This document shows positions 54,194 through 63,913 of a DNA stretch of 64,000 nt, one piece after another. The position numbers were made by a program, and so were the translations under genes. The notes under the pieces are model-generated. The model made no database searches, was not told the origin of the DNA, and worked only from the letters and a program-made list of their open reading frames with translations. Positions within the stretch are counted from its first letter, which is position 1, and each line of letters starts with the position of its first letter. Origin of the DNA: Nostoc linckia z4 (GTDB taxonomy: Bacteria > Cyanobacteriota > Cyanobacteriia > Cyanobacteriales > Nostocaceae); the NCBI RefSeq assembly GCF_002608075.1, contig NZ_LAHA01000007.1, forward strand, positions 122,131-186,130, written 5' to 3'.

Positions 54194-55555
54194 TCATAAC
54201 ACAAGAAAGGCAGCAGCTTCCACATGAGCAGTTTGGGGAAAAAAATCAGCAGGTTGTACCCGTGTGATTTTATATTGCCCATCTTCACAGAGTAATTTCA
54301 GGTCGCGGGCGAGAGTGGCTACTTTACAGCTGACGTAAACAATCTGAGATGGTTTCAATTGCCGTAAAGTTTCGATGACAGCGCCATCGCAACCTTTACG
54401 TGGTGGATCGAGAATTACGACCTCTGGTATTGTGCCCATTTTTGGCAGCAATTTCTCAACTGCCCCCACTTGAAATGTGACATTATCAATTTCATTACGC
54501 TGGGCATTGAAAATAGCTTGTTCCACGGCTGCTGCTTGCACTTCTAAACCTATAGCTTGGCGTACTTGTTTGGCCAGGGGTAAAGTTAAAGTACCAATAC
54601 CACAGTAGGCATCAACTAGCAATTCGTGTCCTTGAAGGTTGAGTTGTGACTGAATTACCTGCAATAGTGCCTCTGCCGTTTCTGTGTAAACTTGGAAAAA
54701 TGTATCTGGGCGCACTTGAAATTCCAGTCCAGCAAATTGTTCGCACAGGTGGGGTACTCCAGCGATGCAACGGGTTTCTAATCCAAAGATAGCATTTGTG
54801 CGATCGCCATTGCGATTCAGGCATACTCCCATTAGCTGGGGATAACGCTTTAACCATTCCTGGGCTTGGGTGGCAATTTCTGGTAAATTCCAGTCCTTCA
54901 CCACCAAAGTCAGCAACATTTCGCCAGTATGGCGGCCGATGCGTAAACTCAAATGGCGAATTTGCCCAAGGTGGCGCTGTTCGTCGTAAATTTGCCAACC
55001 CCGCCGTTGAATATCCTGCTTGACTTCAGCAAGCATGGGATTTAAACGCGAGTCTTGCACTGGACATTGATTTAAGTTGATTAATTGGTGACTACCTTTT
55101 TGGTAGTAACCAGCTTGTACTTGTCCGGTTACCGATTTCCCCAGAGGATAAGTAGATTTATTGCGGTAGCCCAAAGCAGAACCAGCAGCTAGTACTCGAT
55201 CTACTGGCGGTTGGGTAAAACCGCCTATGCGCTCCATTGCTTGGATAACTTGATTTTGCTTAGCTACAAGCTGGTAATCATAGTTAATGTGCTGCCACTG
55301 GCAACCACCACACTTGTCAGCCACAATACAAGCAGGCCGGATGCGATGAGGAGATGGTTGCAATAGCTTTTGTAGCTTAGCGTGGGCATATTTGGGTTTA
55401 ACATGTGCTAAACGCACAAGAGCGCGATCGCCTGGTACAGTATCAGCAACAAACACTACACGTTCATCAGCACGTCCCACACCATCACCACTATCACTCA
55501 GATCGGCGATGGTTACTTCAATTAATTCACCTTGTTGCCAAATCATTTTAGTCAT
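54194..55555 (-). CDS. rlmD: 23S rRNA (uracil-5-)-methyltransferase, RlmD/RumA type
   Basis: An N-terminal TRAM domain (1-63; IADLSDSGDGVGRADERVVFVADTVPGD) is followed by the RumA-type 4Fe-4S ligands Cys76, Cys82, Cys85 and Cys164 (PACIVADKCGGCQW, LNQCPVQ), then the SAM-binding fold (LLVDAYCGIGTLTLPLA, QVGAVE, VILDPPRKGC) and the nucleophile Cys410 in YVSCKVATLARDL. The usual YVSCNPATLARD here reads KVA, a small departure. The enzyme methylates U in 23S rRNA; U1939 or U747 cannot be distinguished by eye. It is divergent from apcD with a repeat-filled gap. ATG at 55546 is an alternative start. Confidence 0.9.
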   Translation of the reverse strand: MTKMIWQQGELIEVTIADLSDSGDGVGRADERVVFVADTVPGDRALVRLAHVKPKYAHAKLQKLLQPSPHRIRPACIVADKCGGCQWQHINYDYQLVAKQNQVIQAMERIGGFTQPPVDRVLAAGSALGYRNKSTYPLGKSVTGQVQAGYYQKGSHQLINLNQCPVQDSRLNPMLAEVKQDIQRRGWQIYDEQRHLGQIRHLSLRIGRHTGEMLLTLVVKDWNLPEIATQAQEWLKRYPQLMGVCLNRNGDRTNAIFGLETRCIAGVPHLCEQFAGLEFQVRPDTFFQVYTETAEALLQVIQSQLNLQGHELLVDAYCGIGTLTLPLAKQVRQAIGLEVQAAAVEQAIFNAQRNEIDNVTFQVGAVEKLLPKMGTIPEVVILDPPRKGCDGAVIETLRQLKPSQIVYVSCKVATLARDLKLLCEDGQYKITRVQPADFFPQTAHVEAAAFLVL

Positions 55556-55740
55556 TAGTTATTGGTCATTAGTCATTGGTCAAACAGGGCATGGGGAAAG
55601 GGGTAAGAGGGAAAGATTAAATTTATTCCTTTTCCCTTTAACCTTTAACCTTTTCCCCTGCCCCCCATCTCCCCACTCGCAATGCCCCACGCCCCATTCC
55701 CCATTCCCCACTCCCCCTTCACTTGTGTACCTCAGACTCG
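55556..55740. repeat. Repeats between rlmD and apcD
   Basis: GTCATTAGTTATTGGTCATTAG, then GGGGAAAGGGGTAAGAGGGAAAG, then TTCCCTTTAACCTTTAACC and CCCCATTCCCCATTCCCCACTCCC. They occupy the divergent promoter region of apcD. Confidence 0.8.
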
Positions 55741-55779
55741 CTAAACTAGCAGATAATATTTAAGGTGATTTCAATCATC

Positions 55780-56265
55780 ATGACTGTAATTAGCCAAGTT
55801 ATTCTCAAAGCCGACGACGAACTGCGTTATCCCAGCAGTGGCGAACTTAAAAATATCAAAGACTTTTTGGAAACCGGTGTACAACGGACGCGCATTGCTG
55901 CTACGTTAGCTGAAAATGAAAAAAAGATAGTCCAGGAAGCAACCAAACAACTTTGGCAAAAGCGCCCTGATTTTATCTCTCCCGGTGGTAATGCTTACGG
56001 TGAACGCCAACGTTCTCTATGTATCCGTGATTTTGGCTGGTACTTACGCCTAATTACTTATGGTGTACTTGCTGGCGACAAAGAGCCAATTGAAAAAATT
56101 GGTTTGATTGGTGTGCGCGAAATGTACAACTCATTGGGCGTTCCTGTCCCTGGAATGGTAGAAGCTATCAATTCCCTGAAAACAGCTGCCCTTGGGTTAC
56201 TGAGTGCAGAAGACGCTGCTGAAGCTGCACCATACTTTGATTACATCATTCAAGCGATGTCTTAA
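55780..56265 (+). CDS. apcD: Allophycocyanin B alpha subunit (phycobilisome terminal emitter)
   Basis: The 161-residue phycobiliprotein has the phycocyanobilin-binding Cys81 in [16 protein letters not shown]. The sequence ([57 protein letters not shown]) matches ApcD more closely than ApcA or ApcB. ApcD sits in the phycobilisome core and passes excitation energy toward photosystem I or II. The ATG at 55780 gives the canonical MTVISQV start; a GTG five codons upstream is rejected. It is monocistronic, which is normal for apcD. Confidence 0.93.
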   Translation: MTVISQVILKADDELRYPSSGELKNIKDFLETGVQRTRIAATLAENEKKIVQEATKQLWQKRPDFISPGGNAYGERQRSLCIRDFGWYLRLITYGVLAGDKEPIEKIGLIGVREMYNSLGVPVPGMVEAINSLKTAALGLLSAEDAAEAAPYFDYIIQAMS

Positions 56266-56918
56266 TCCAAAGTGTGTGCTGATTTTGGGAGAGACTTTTG
56301 CTGTATGAGAGTGGATACAGAATTTTAACACTCCATAGGCATAAGATTACCAATCCCATCCTAACTTCCCCACATTTGGTAGTAGCTGTGGCTAAATCTC
56401 TGTCAAGTTACTAACCGGTTGTGGGGAAATTTTATGGGCATGGGGTATGGGGTATGGGGAGATGGGGAGATGGGGAGCTGGGGACAAAATCTTCCCCTCT
56501 GCCCAATGCCCACTTGCCCTGAGCGAAGCCGTTCGCGTAGCGTCTCGCAGAGAAGGGATGCCCAATGCCCAATGCCCAATGCCCAATTACTAAAATGACA
56601 AAAAACCGACAGTCTTTGATGAAGGCTGTCGGTGATTAGTGTGTTCCCTATTAATGACTCGGCTAGAGTTCAGTTGTCTTTAATTATGCCTAGCTCGCAA
56701 TGGGAATGAGACGATCCTAATCATCTATAAGTGTGATTGTCGTCACTTGATTGTTACAGCAAAACTGCATATACCCAAGAAATCACTGATTTATAGTCAA
56801 TCTATACAAGTTTCGAGCTAAGAGTATATACGCTGGTAGATATTTTTTCAGTTTCAAAGCAAATAACGCCAATCACCCTAACTAGGGAGTAAAACATCAG
56901 ATAGACGAATTCACAAAC
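56266..56918. other. Intergenic region, 653 bp
   Basis: It contains GGGCATGGGGTATGGGG / GGGAGATGGGGAGATGGGG repeats (about 56436-56500), a GC-rich dispersed element with GTTCGCGTAGCGTCTCGCAG (56517-56555), CCCAATG heptamers (56560-56587), and a terminator for the minus-strand gene (56601-56633). No gene seen. Confidence 0.65.
56601..56633 (-). terminator. Terminator of the glycine-rich repeat protein gene
   Basis: ACCGACAG (56605-56612) pairs perfectly with CTGTCGGT (56626-56633). Read on the minus strand the stem runs into TTTTT. It lies about 285 bp past the stop codon, so the 3' untranslated region would be long. Confidence 0.7.
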
Positions 56919-59021
56919 TCATGCCCCATTTGTCAAAGTGTTGTAAGAGAAAGAGCTATCTGCAAAGATAAAACTCTCAAAACCAGTCGTAGACAAGCTA
57001 ATGAGGTTTCCATTGTTATTGAAACTGATGTTGGCAGTTTTAAGGGTATTGCCAGCAACAACACCAGATACGAGCAGTTGAGAGCGATTAAAAGCTGTCA
57101 AATCGAGGGTGTCAAAACCATCTCCACCATCAACAGTTGCAGCACCGAAGCCTTTAAAGTAGTCATCCCCAGCGCCCAGAGCAATCTTGATACCGCCGCC
57201 GATAGTCACTTTCTGTTGAACTCCATCTAGGATACTGGTAGCGACAACTTTGTCATTGCCATAACCAGTTTTAATGGTTCCCTGTCCATAAATTCCGTAG
57301 GCAGTACCACCGATGGTTGCTGTAGCCTGTCCGGTAAGAACGTCAGAATCATTGCCAGTATTGATGGTTCCATCGTTGAAGATGCCATAAGCTATGGAGT
57401 TGTTTCCAGAACTGTTGCCATAACCAGTAATTGTGTCTTTGCCCGATCCTGTAGTGATGGTGCCGTCTTTAGTGTTCTCGATGCCGATTCCAGTACCAGG
57501 GTTGCCCACAGTCTCAACACCGATGCCACCGTTGCCGCCACTACCAGTGCCAATGATTGTGTCTTCTCCGTCTCCGGTATTCAGTTGGGCACTGTTGCTA
57601 ATGCCTGTCCCACTACCGCCGTTGCTCAAGAAAAAACCGTTGTCAGTGTCGATGCCAGCGTTGCCTCCAGTACCGTTACCGATGATAGTATCTTCTCCGT
57701 TCCCTCCATTCAGAGTGCTAGTATTAGCGATGCCGATGCCAGCACCGCCAGAGCCTAACCCGGCGCCCCTACCACCACTACCACCTATACCAGTACCTGA
57801 GATAGTGTCTTTTCCATTCCCTGCATTGAGACTGTCACTGTTGGCAATGCCTGTGCCACTACCGCCATTACCGCCGATCAAGCCATCGTCGCCGCTGCCA
57901 CCAGTACCTATGCCGATGATAATGTCTTCTCCGTCCCCTACATTCAAACTACCATCGTTGCTAATACCGAATCCATTACCGCCGCGGCCCGCGATGCCGA
58001 TGCTACTAAAGCCGCCGTTGCCGCCAGTACCGATGCCGTTAATTTTATCTTTTCCGTCCCCTGCATTCAGACTGCCACTGTTACTGATGCCTGTGCCAGT
58101 GCCGCCGTCGCCGCCTCCGTCGTTACCGTTTCCGCCTTGGCCACCAGTACCAGTGCCGTTAATTGTATCTTTTCCGTCCCCTGCATTCAGACTGCCACTG
58201 TTACTGATGCCTGTGCCCGTACCGCCCTCGCCAACGTTGCCCCTGCCCCCGCTGGCGTCGCCACCAATCCCTGTGCCATTAATTGTGTCTTTTCCATCCC
58301 CTGTATTGAGAGTACCACTGTTAGCAATGCCGATTCCTGTACCGCCGTCATCGCCGTCGCCAAAGCCGCCGCTGGCGTTGCCGCCAGTACCAGTGCCGAT
58401 GATAGTATCTTCTCCATCTGCTGCATTCAGAGTACCACTGTTGCTGATGCCGATGCCACTACCGCCTTTGTTGCCGATGCCCCCGGTGGCGTCGCCGCCA
58501 TTGCCGCCAGTGCCAGTGCCGGCGATCGTGTCGTTTCCCTTCCCTGCATTCAGAGTGCCACTGTTAACAATACCTGTGCCAACTCCACCACTCCCAGGAA
58601 TGTCAACTTTGCTACTGCCACCGTTACCGCCAGTACCAGTGCCTGCGATCGCGTCATTTCCCTCCCCTGCATTCAAACTACCGCTGTTAGCGATGCCTGT
58701 CCCAGTTCCACCGTTCCCGCCGTTACCGCTGTCAACATTCCTGCCATTACCGCCAGTGCCGATACCAGCGATCGTATCTTTTCCATTCCCTGCATTCAGA
58801 CGACCACGGTTGGCAATGCCAGTTCCAGTACCGCTGTTAGTAGAGCCGCCAATCCTACCAGTACCCGTACCCTTAATGGTGTCGTTTCCTGAGTCTGTAG
58901 AAATTAAGCCTCCAGTTAAAATATCGATACCTATGGCCACAGATACATTTAACTGTTCTCCGATCAAACTATCGCAACCAGCAGTGCCGATGAAATTGGG
59001 TGGAAAGGTAAGTCTAGACAT
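56919..59021 (-). CDS. Glycine/aspartate-rich tandem-repeat protein, likely type I-secreted
   Basis: After a ~50-residue lead (LTFPPNFIGTAGCDSLIGEQ), about eleven to fourteen ~40-residue repeats follow with consensus GTGIxNSGxLNAGDGKDTIxGTGTGGNGG. Each contains an RTX-like Gly/Asp motif (AGDGKDTI, TGDGEDTI), suggesting calcium-binding beta-roll or beta-helix structure. The C-terminal ~110 residues (LGAGDDYFKGFGAATVDGGDGFDTLDL... TTGFESFIFADSSF) resemble the closing region of hemolysin-type proteins. No signal peptide is visible, consistent with type I secretion, perhaps through an exporter like the one at 21850-26567. The exact family is not recognised. GAGAGGA precedes the ATG. The gene is GC-richer than its surroundings. 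Confidence 0.8.
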   Translation of the reverse strand: MSRLTFPPNFIGTAGCDSLIGEQLNVSVAIGIDILTGGLISTDSGNDTIKGTGTGRIGGSTNSGTGTGIANRGRLNAGNGKDTIAGIGTGGNGRNVDSGNGGNGGTGTGIANSGSLNAGEGNDAIAGTGTGGNGGSSKVDIPGSGGVGTGIVNSGTLNAGKGNDTIAGTGTGGNGGDATGGIGNKGGSGIGISNSGTLNAADGEDTIIGTGTGGNASGGFGDGDDGGTGIGIANSGTLNTGDGKDTINGTGIGGDASGGRGNVGEGGTGTGISNSGSLNAGDGKDTINGTGTGGQGGNGNDGGGDGGTGTGISNSGSLNAGDGKDKINGIGTGGNGGFSSIGIAGRGGNGFGISNDGSLNVGDGEDIIIGIGTGGSGDDGLIGGNGGSGTGIANSDSLNAGNGKDTISGTGIGGSGGRGAGLGSGGAGIGIANTSTLNGGNGEDTIIGNGTGGNAGIDTDNGFFLSNGGSGTGISNSAQLNTGDGEDTIIGTGSGGNGGIGVETVGNPGTGIGIENTKDGTITTGSGKDTITGYGNSSGNNSIAYGIFNDGTINTGNDSDVLTGQATATIGGTAYGIYGQGTIKTGYGNDKVVATSILDGVQQKVTIGGGIKIALGAGDDYFKGFGAATVDGGDGFDTLDLTAFNRSQLLVSGVVAGNTLKTANISFNNNGNLISLSTTGFESFIFADSSFSYNTLTNGA
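57400..58870 (-). repeat. Tandem ~120-bp repeats in the glycine-rich protein gene
   Basis: Units share conserved blocks such as TCTTTTCCGTCCCCTGCATT and ACTGCCACTGTTACTGATGC (plus-strand reading). Similarity is highest in the central copies (58040-58290). The codon pattern leaves a 546-codon frame open on the opposite strand (57433-59073). Confidence 0.9.
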
Positions 59022-59652
59022 AAGTAAAATCCTCTCAATTAGGTTAGTAAGGCCACTTTGCTCATTTAGATGAGCAGTCTTTCAAAAAATTTCCAAAATT
59101 GTTTCTCCAAAAGCCATTCGGTGATTGAGTCTTGTGCTATTAAAGTCAATTAAGCACAATGAAATTCCAAAGCATTAAACCCGTATTCGCAGGTGCGTAG
59201 GTGTAGCCTGCGGCAGGCATCGCGTCCTATAAATTTTCTCTACCTTCAATTAATAGACTTCTTGCAAAAGTGGGGTAAAGGGTAAGGGGTAAAGGGGAAA
59301 GGGCAAATAAAAACCCTTTTCCCTTTAACATGAGTCCCTTTTCCCCTATGAGCAAAAGTTACTTTTGCAAGAGGTCTAATGGCTACGTCTTACAGGCTGA
59401 TACCATTTCCAGATTATAGAAATCACCTACGCAAGTTACAGAAAAATAAAATTTTATGGCTTTATAACTAACAGTATAATTACTAATATTTCAGTATTTA
59501 TTACAATGTGTTTAACTTATTACAAATCTTTGTTAAATAAATTTCTGTATTCAGTTAATCTTTAGTATCTAGCTATGAACCATTTTAGAAGTACACCTAC
59601 AGGGCAAGTAAATCGATAGAATAATGCTCTGTACAATTGGTGCATTATTTCC
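59022..59652. other. Divergent intergenic region, 631 bp
   Basis: No gene was found. It holds MITE copy B (59254-59378) and a GC-rich dispersed element (GTAGCCTGCGGCAGGCATCGCG, about 59203-59225). The AT-rich stretch at 59400-59600 should contain the purL promoter. Confidence 0.6.
59254..59378. mobile_element. MITE-like element, copy B, with 18-bp terminal inverted repeats
   Basis: The left end TAGACTTCTTGCAAAAGT (59254-59271) and right end ACTTTTGCAAGAGGTCTA (59361-59378) are inverted copies with one mismatch. The 125-bp element has a GGGGAAA/CCCTTT palindromic interior and no coding capacity. Copy A is at 39844. Target-site duplication is not clear. Confidence 0.8.
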
Positions 59653-62043
59653 ATGACTGCCACATCTCCTGCTCCCTTTTCCCCTGAAGAAATCGCTGCT
59701 GAAGGTATAAAGCCAGAAGAATACGCAGAAATTGTCCGTCGTTTAGGGCGTCATCCCAACAAAGCCGAACTGGGAATGTTTGGGGTAATGTGGTCAGAGC
59801 ATTGCTGTTATAAAAATTCTCGACCTTTACTCAAACAGTTCCCTACCGAAGGTCACCGCATCCTTGTGGGGCCTGGTGAAAATGCTGGTGTTGTAGATTT
59901 AGGTGACGGACTGCAACTAGCCTTTAAGATTGAGTCCCACAACCACCCCTCAGCTGTTGAACCTTTTCAAGGAGCTGCAACAGGAGTAGGAGGTATTCTC
60001 AGGGATATCTTTACGATGGGTGCGCGTCCCATAGCCATCTTAAACTCGCTGCGTTTTGGTTCCCTAGAAGATGCCAAAACCCAAAGGTTATTTTCTGGCG
60101 TGGTTTCAGGAATTTCCCATTACGGTAATTGTGTGGGAGTCCCCACGGTTGGTGGTGAAGTTTACTTTGATGCTGCTTACTCCGGTAATCCCTTGGTGAA
60201 TGTAATGGCGTTGGGGTTAATGGAAACCCCAGAAATTGTCAAATCTGGAGCATCTGGTTTGGGAAACCCTGTGTTATATGTTGGTTCCACCACCGGGCGC
60301 GATGGTATGGGAGGCGCGAGTTTTGCCAGCGCAGAGTTGACTGAACAGTCAATGGATGACCGCCCTGCTGTGCAAGTGGGCGACCCGTTTCTGGAAAAAT
60401 CCTTAATTGAAGCTTGTCTGGAAGCTTTTAAAACAGGTGCGGTTGTCGCCGCCCAGGATATGGGAGCAGCAGGAATCACCTGTTCTACTTCAGAGATGGC
60501 GGCAAAAGGTGGTGTGGGAATTGAACTAGATTTAGATAAAATTCCCGTGCGGGAGCTAGGGATGGTTCCCTATGAATACTTGCTCTCAGAATCTCAAGAA
60601 CGAATGCTGTTTGTTGCCCACAAAGGCAGGGAGCAGGAGTTAATAGACATTTTTCACCGTTGGGGACTCCATGCTGTGGTTGCTGGTACAGTGATTGCCC
60701 AACCCATTGTACGAATTCTCTATCAAGGTAAAGTAGCAGCAGAAATTCCCGCTGAAGCTTTGGCAGAAAATACGCCGCTTTACCAACGAGATTTGCTGGC
60801 AGAACCACCAGAATATGTCCGTAAAGCTTGGGAATGGACTGCTGATTCTTTGCCTAGTTGTACAATTGCTGGCATCGAACTCCAAGGACGCTTGCAAAGC
60901 TGGAATGATATTCTCTTAAGTTTGCTTGATACACCAACCATCGCTTCTAAAAGCTGGGTATATCGTCAATACGACCATCAAGTCCAAAACAATACCGTAA
61001 TTTTACCAGGTGGTGCAGATGCGGCTGTTATTCGTTTACGTCCACTGGAAGAGGACAAGGGGACAAGGGGACAAGGGGGACAAGGGGACAAGGAAATTCC
61101 CAATGCCCAAAGCGCAGTTGCAGCTACTGTAGACTGCAATTCTCGTTATGTTTATCTCGATCCCTATGAAGGAGCTAAGGCAGTGGTGGCGGAAGCCGCA
61201 CGCAATCTGAGTTGTGTGGGGGCTGAACCTCTAGCTGTAACAGATAATTTGAATTTTGGCTCTCCAGAAAAACCAATTGGTTACTGGCAATTAGCAGAAG
61301 CTTGTCGCGGTTTAGCAGAAGGTTGCCGGGAATTGGCAACACCAGTTACAGGTGGAAATGTATCTTTGTACAATGAAACCCTTGATTCCCAGGGCACTCC
61401 CCAACCAATTTATCCCACTCCTGTTGTGGGTATGGTGGGCTTGATTCCCGATATCACTAAAATTTGCGGTCAAGGTTGGCAAACAGTAGGGGATGTAATT
61501 TATCTTTTAGGATTGCCTTTAACATCGCCACTCAGTTTGGGAGCATCTGAGTATTTAGCCGCCATCCACGGTACTGTTGCCGGAAAACCCCCACAAATAG
61601 ATTTTGAGTTGGAACGTGGAGTACAGCAAGTTTGTCGTCATGGAATTCGTAATGGTTGGGTACGTTCTGCTCACGATTGTGCCGAGGGAGGAATAGCGAT
61701 CGCTTTAGCAGAATGTTGCATTTCTGGCAAGTTGGGTGCCCAAATTAATTTAGAAATAACACCAACTCAATTTCGCCTAGATGAGGTGTTGTTTGCCGAA
61801 GGCGGTAGTCGAATTTTAGTTTCCATAACACCAGAACACCAAGAAATTTGGGAATCATACTTACAGGAACATCTGGGACAACAGTGGCAAAAACTCGGCA
61901 TAGTCGTTAATTTCGAGGCGGGTTTGGGGGTTTTAACCACTGACAACCAACCCTTAATCAAAGTTAATATTGAACATATCAGCGATCGCTATTCTCAGGC
62001 GATCGTCAGGCGTCTCGCTATCCACACCACTACTCCCAGTTGA
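59653..62043 (+). CDS. purL: Phosphoribosylformylglycinamidine synthase subunit PurL
   Basis: This is the small PurL of the PurLQS complex, which converts FGAR to FGAM in purine synthesis using ammonia from PurQ. Motifs are [15 protein letters not shown], the ATP/Mg loop [61 protein letters not shown] and the C-terminal half [42 protein letters not shown]. Residues about 466-486 ([19 protein letters not shown]) are not part of the family; they are encoded by GGACAAGG tandem repeats followed by a CCCAATGCCCAA heptamer pair. PurQ and PurS are not in the window. It is followed by purF after 352 bp. Confidence 0.97.
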   Translation: MTATSPAPFSPEEIAAEGIKPEEYAEIVRRLGRHPNKAELGMFGVMWSEHCCYKNSRPLLKQFPTEGHRILVGPGENAGVVDLGDGLQLAFKIESHNHPSAVEPFQGAATGVGGILRDIFTMGARPIAILNSLRFGSLEDAKTQRLFSGVVSGISHYGNCVGVPTVGGEVYFDAAYSGNPLVNVMALGLMETPEIVKSGASGLGNPVLYVGSTTGRDGMGGASFASAELTEQSMDDRPAVQVGDPFLEKSLIEACLEAFKTGAVVAAQDMGAAGITCSTSEMAAKGGVGIELDLDKIPVRELGMVPYEYLLSESQERMLFVAHKGREQELIDIFHRWGLHAVVAGTVIAQPIVRILYQGKVAAEIPAEALAENTPLYQRDLLAEPPEYVRKAWEWTADSLPSCTIAGIELQGRLQSWNDILLSLLDTPTIASKSWVYRQYDHQVQNNTVILPGGADAAVIRLRPLEEDKGTRGQGGQGDKEIPNAQSAVAATVDCNSRYVYLDPYEGAKAVVAEAARNLSCVGAEPLAVTDNLNFGSPEKPIGYWQLAEACRGLAEGCRELATPVTGGNVSLYNETLDSQGTPQPIYPTPVVGMVGLIPDITKICGQGWQTVGDVIYLLGLPLTSPLSLGASEYLAAIHGTVAGKPPQIDFELERGVQQVCRHGIRNGWVRSAHDCAEGGIAIALAECCISGKLGAQINLEITPTQFRLDEVLFAEGGSRILVSITPEHQEIWESYLQEHLGQQWQKLGIVVNFEAGLGVLTTDNQPLIKVNIEHISDRYSQAIVRRLAIHTTTPS
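61050..61112 (+). repeat. In-frame tandem repeat insertion within purL
   Basis: About five copies of GGACAAGG(GG) are followed by CCCAATGCCCAA, adding a charged Gly/Gln-rich loop at the junction between the two PurL halves. Confidence 0.88.
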
Positions 62044-62395
62044 AGCACTTAGGAGCTGAGGTCAAGAGTTAAGAATAAAAAATATAACTCTTCACTTCTA
62101 ATTTCTTAACCTTCACGAACACAATTACGGTACTGTTTTAATGGATGGTTAAAGATTTATTAAGAATCCTGCGACTATCTATCGACATAATCCCAGTGAC
62201 TCGACTACCAAATTTTAGATTTTAGATTTTAGATTTTGGATTGGAGTATTTTACTCAGGTTTATGTATCATCCGTCTTTAGCGGGTTAAAGCAATCTCAA
62301 ATTATCAACCCGTATTCTTTCTGGGGTGCGGTCAATCCAAAATCGTAAATCTAAAATCCAAAATTGACAGACCCCCCACCAGGAGCAAAGCTAGC
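62044..62395. other. Intergenic region between purL and purF, 352 bp
   Basis: TTTAGATTTTAGATTTTAGAT (62213-62240) and the inverted AATCGTAAATCTAAAATCCAAAAT (62339-62365) are arms of another dispersed repeat. The CAGGAG ribosome-binding site of purF lies near 62380. No gene seen. Confidence 0.65.
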
Positions 62396-63901
62396 ATGAC
62401 TTCTATTCATTCTGTCACTTTGGATGAATACCCCGACCAGACCAACAACGCAATCAATAATTATGAAAATCATCCCGACAAGCCAGAAGAAGCTTGCGGT
62501 GTTTTTGGTATTTACGCGCCAGGAGAAAACGTTGCTAAACTAAGCTACTTTGGATTGTATGCACTCCAACACCGGGGTCAAGAATCAGCTGGTATTGCCA
62601 CCTTTGAGGGTACGAAAGTCCACCTGCACAAAGATATGGGCTTGGTATCTCAAGTATTTAACGAATCCATCTTAGAACAGTTACCTGGTAGCCTTGCTGT
62701 TGGTCACACTCGTTATTCAACTACAGGTTCTAGCCGCAAAGTTAACGCTCAACCCGCCGTCGTTGAAACCCGTCTGGGTTCATTAGCACTTGCACATAAT
62801 GGTAATTTAGTCAATACAGTACAATTGCGTCAAGAGTTGCTGGATAACAAATGCAACTTAATCACCACAACAGACTCAGAAATGATTGCTTTTGCCATCG
62901 CTCAAGCCATCGACGCAGGTGCAGATTGGTTAGAAGGTGCCATTGAAGCATTTCATCGCTGCGAAGGAGCCTTTAGTTTAGTTATTGGTACTCCGAATGG
63001 GGTTATGGGGGTGCGTGACCCCAATGGCATTCGTCCTCTAGTAATTGGCACTTTGCCTGGTAATCCAGTGCGTTACGTTTTGGCTTCGGAAACCTGTGGT
63101 TTGGATATTATTGGAGCCGAATACCTGCGGGATGTAGAACCTGGTGAATTAGTTTGGATGACAGAAGAAGGTTTAGCTTCCTATCATTGGAGCCAACAGC
63201 CCCAGCGAAAATTGTGTATCTTTGAGATGATTTACTTTGCCCGCCCCGATAGCATTATGCATAACGAAAGTTTGTACAGCTATCGGATGCGATTAGGGCG
63301 GCAATTAGCAAAGGAATCTGCTGTAGATGCCGATATTGTCTTTGGAGTTCCTGATTCTGGTATCCCTGCGGCCATTGGATTTTCTCAAGCTTCTGGTGTC
63401 ATGTACATGGAAGGACTGATTAAAAATCGCTATGTCGGGCGAACCTTTATTCAACCAACCCAGACTATGCGCGAATCAGGTATCCGCATGAAACTCAACC
63501 CACTTAAAGATGTACTGGTGGGCAAAAGAGTGATTATTGTAGATGACTCCATTGTGCGCGGTACCACCAGTCGCAAACTGGTTAAAACTTTGCGTGAGGC
63601 TGGTGCAATAGAAGTACACATGCGAATTTCTTCTCCGCCAGTAACTCACCCTTGCTTCTACGGCATCGATACTGATTCTCAAGACCAGCTAATTGCTGCC
63701 ACCAAATCAGTAGAAGAAATTGCCAAGCAACTGGAAGTAGATAGCCTTGCTTATCTCAGCTGGGAGGGAATGCTAGTAGCCACAGGAGAAGACACCAATA
63801 GTTTTTGTTCTGCCTGCTTTACTGGAAATTATCCAGTAGCCATTCCTGAGCAAGTGAAGCGTTCTAAGTTGATTTTGGAAAAAGAAAAGGTAGTGGTATA
63901 G
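62396..63901 (+). CDS. purF: Amidophosphoribosyltransferase
   Basis: It catalyses the first committed step of purine synthesis, PRPP plus glutamine to phosphoribosylamine. The mature enzyme should start at Cys34 (EEA-CGVFGIYAPG) after removal of a 33-residue propeptide. The Ntn-hydrolase glutaminase domain includes LQHRGQESAGIATFEG, GHTRYSTTGSS and LAHNGNLVN. The phosphoribosyltransferase half has the PRPP loop VIIVDDSIVRGTTSRKLVKTL. Cys residues in KLCIFEMIYFARPDS, THPCFYGID and FCSACFTGNY fit the 4Fe-4S cluster of the Bacillus-type enzyme. It is downstream of purL on the same strand, a conserved cyanobacterial pairing. The start is ATG at 62396 with AGGAG 11 nt upstream. Confidence 0.97.
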   Translation: MTSIHSVTLDEYPDQTNNAINNYENHPDKPEEACGVFGIYAPGENVAKLSYFGLYALQHRGQESAGIATFEGTKVHLHKDMGLVSQVFNESILEQLPGSLAVGHTRYSTTGSSRKVNAQPAVVETRLGSLALAHNGNLVNTVQLRQELLDNKCNLITTTDSEMIAFAIAQAIDAGADWLEGAIEAFHRCEGAFSLVIGTPNGVMGVRDPNGIRPLVIGTLPGNPVRYVLASETCGLDIIGAEYLRDVEPGELVWMTEEGLASYHWSQQPQRKLCIFEMIYFARPDSIMHNESLYSYRMRLGRQLAKESAVDADIVFGVPDSGIPAAIGFSQASGVMYMEGLIKNRYVGRTFIQPTQTMRESGIRMKLNPLKDVLVGKRVIIVDDSIVRGTTSRKLVKTLREAGAIEVHMRISSPPVTHPCFYGIDTDSQDQLIAATKSVEEIAKQLEVDSLAYLSWEGMLVATGEDTNSFCSACFTGNYPVAIPEQVKRSKLILEKEKVVV

Positions 63902-63913
63902 AGGATTGAGCGA

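Noticed and set aside
57433..59073. 546-codon Pro-rich open frame on the plus strand
   Set aside because: It mirrors the Gly-rich minus-strand repeat gene; composition is the complement of Gly/Thr/Asp codons, and it has no recognisable domain. The minus-strand gene has a ribosome-binding site, RTX-like motifs and a terminator.
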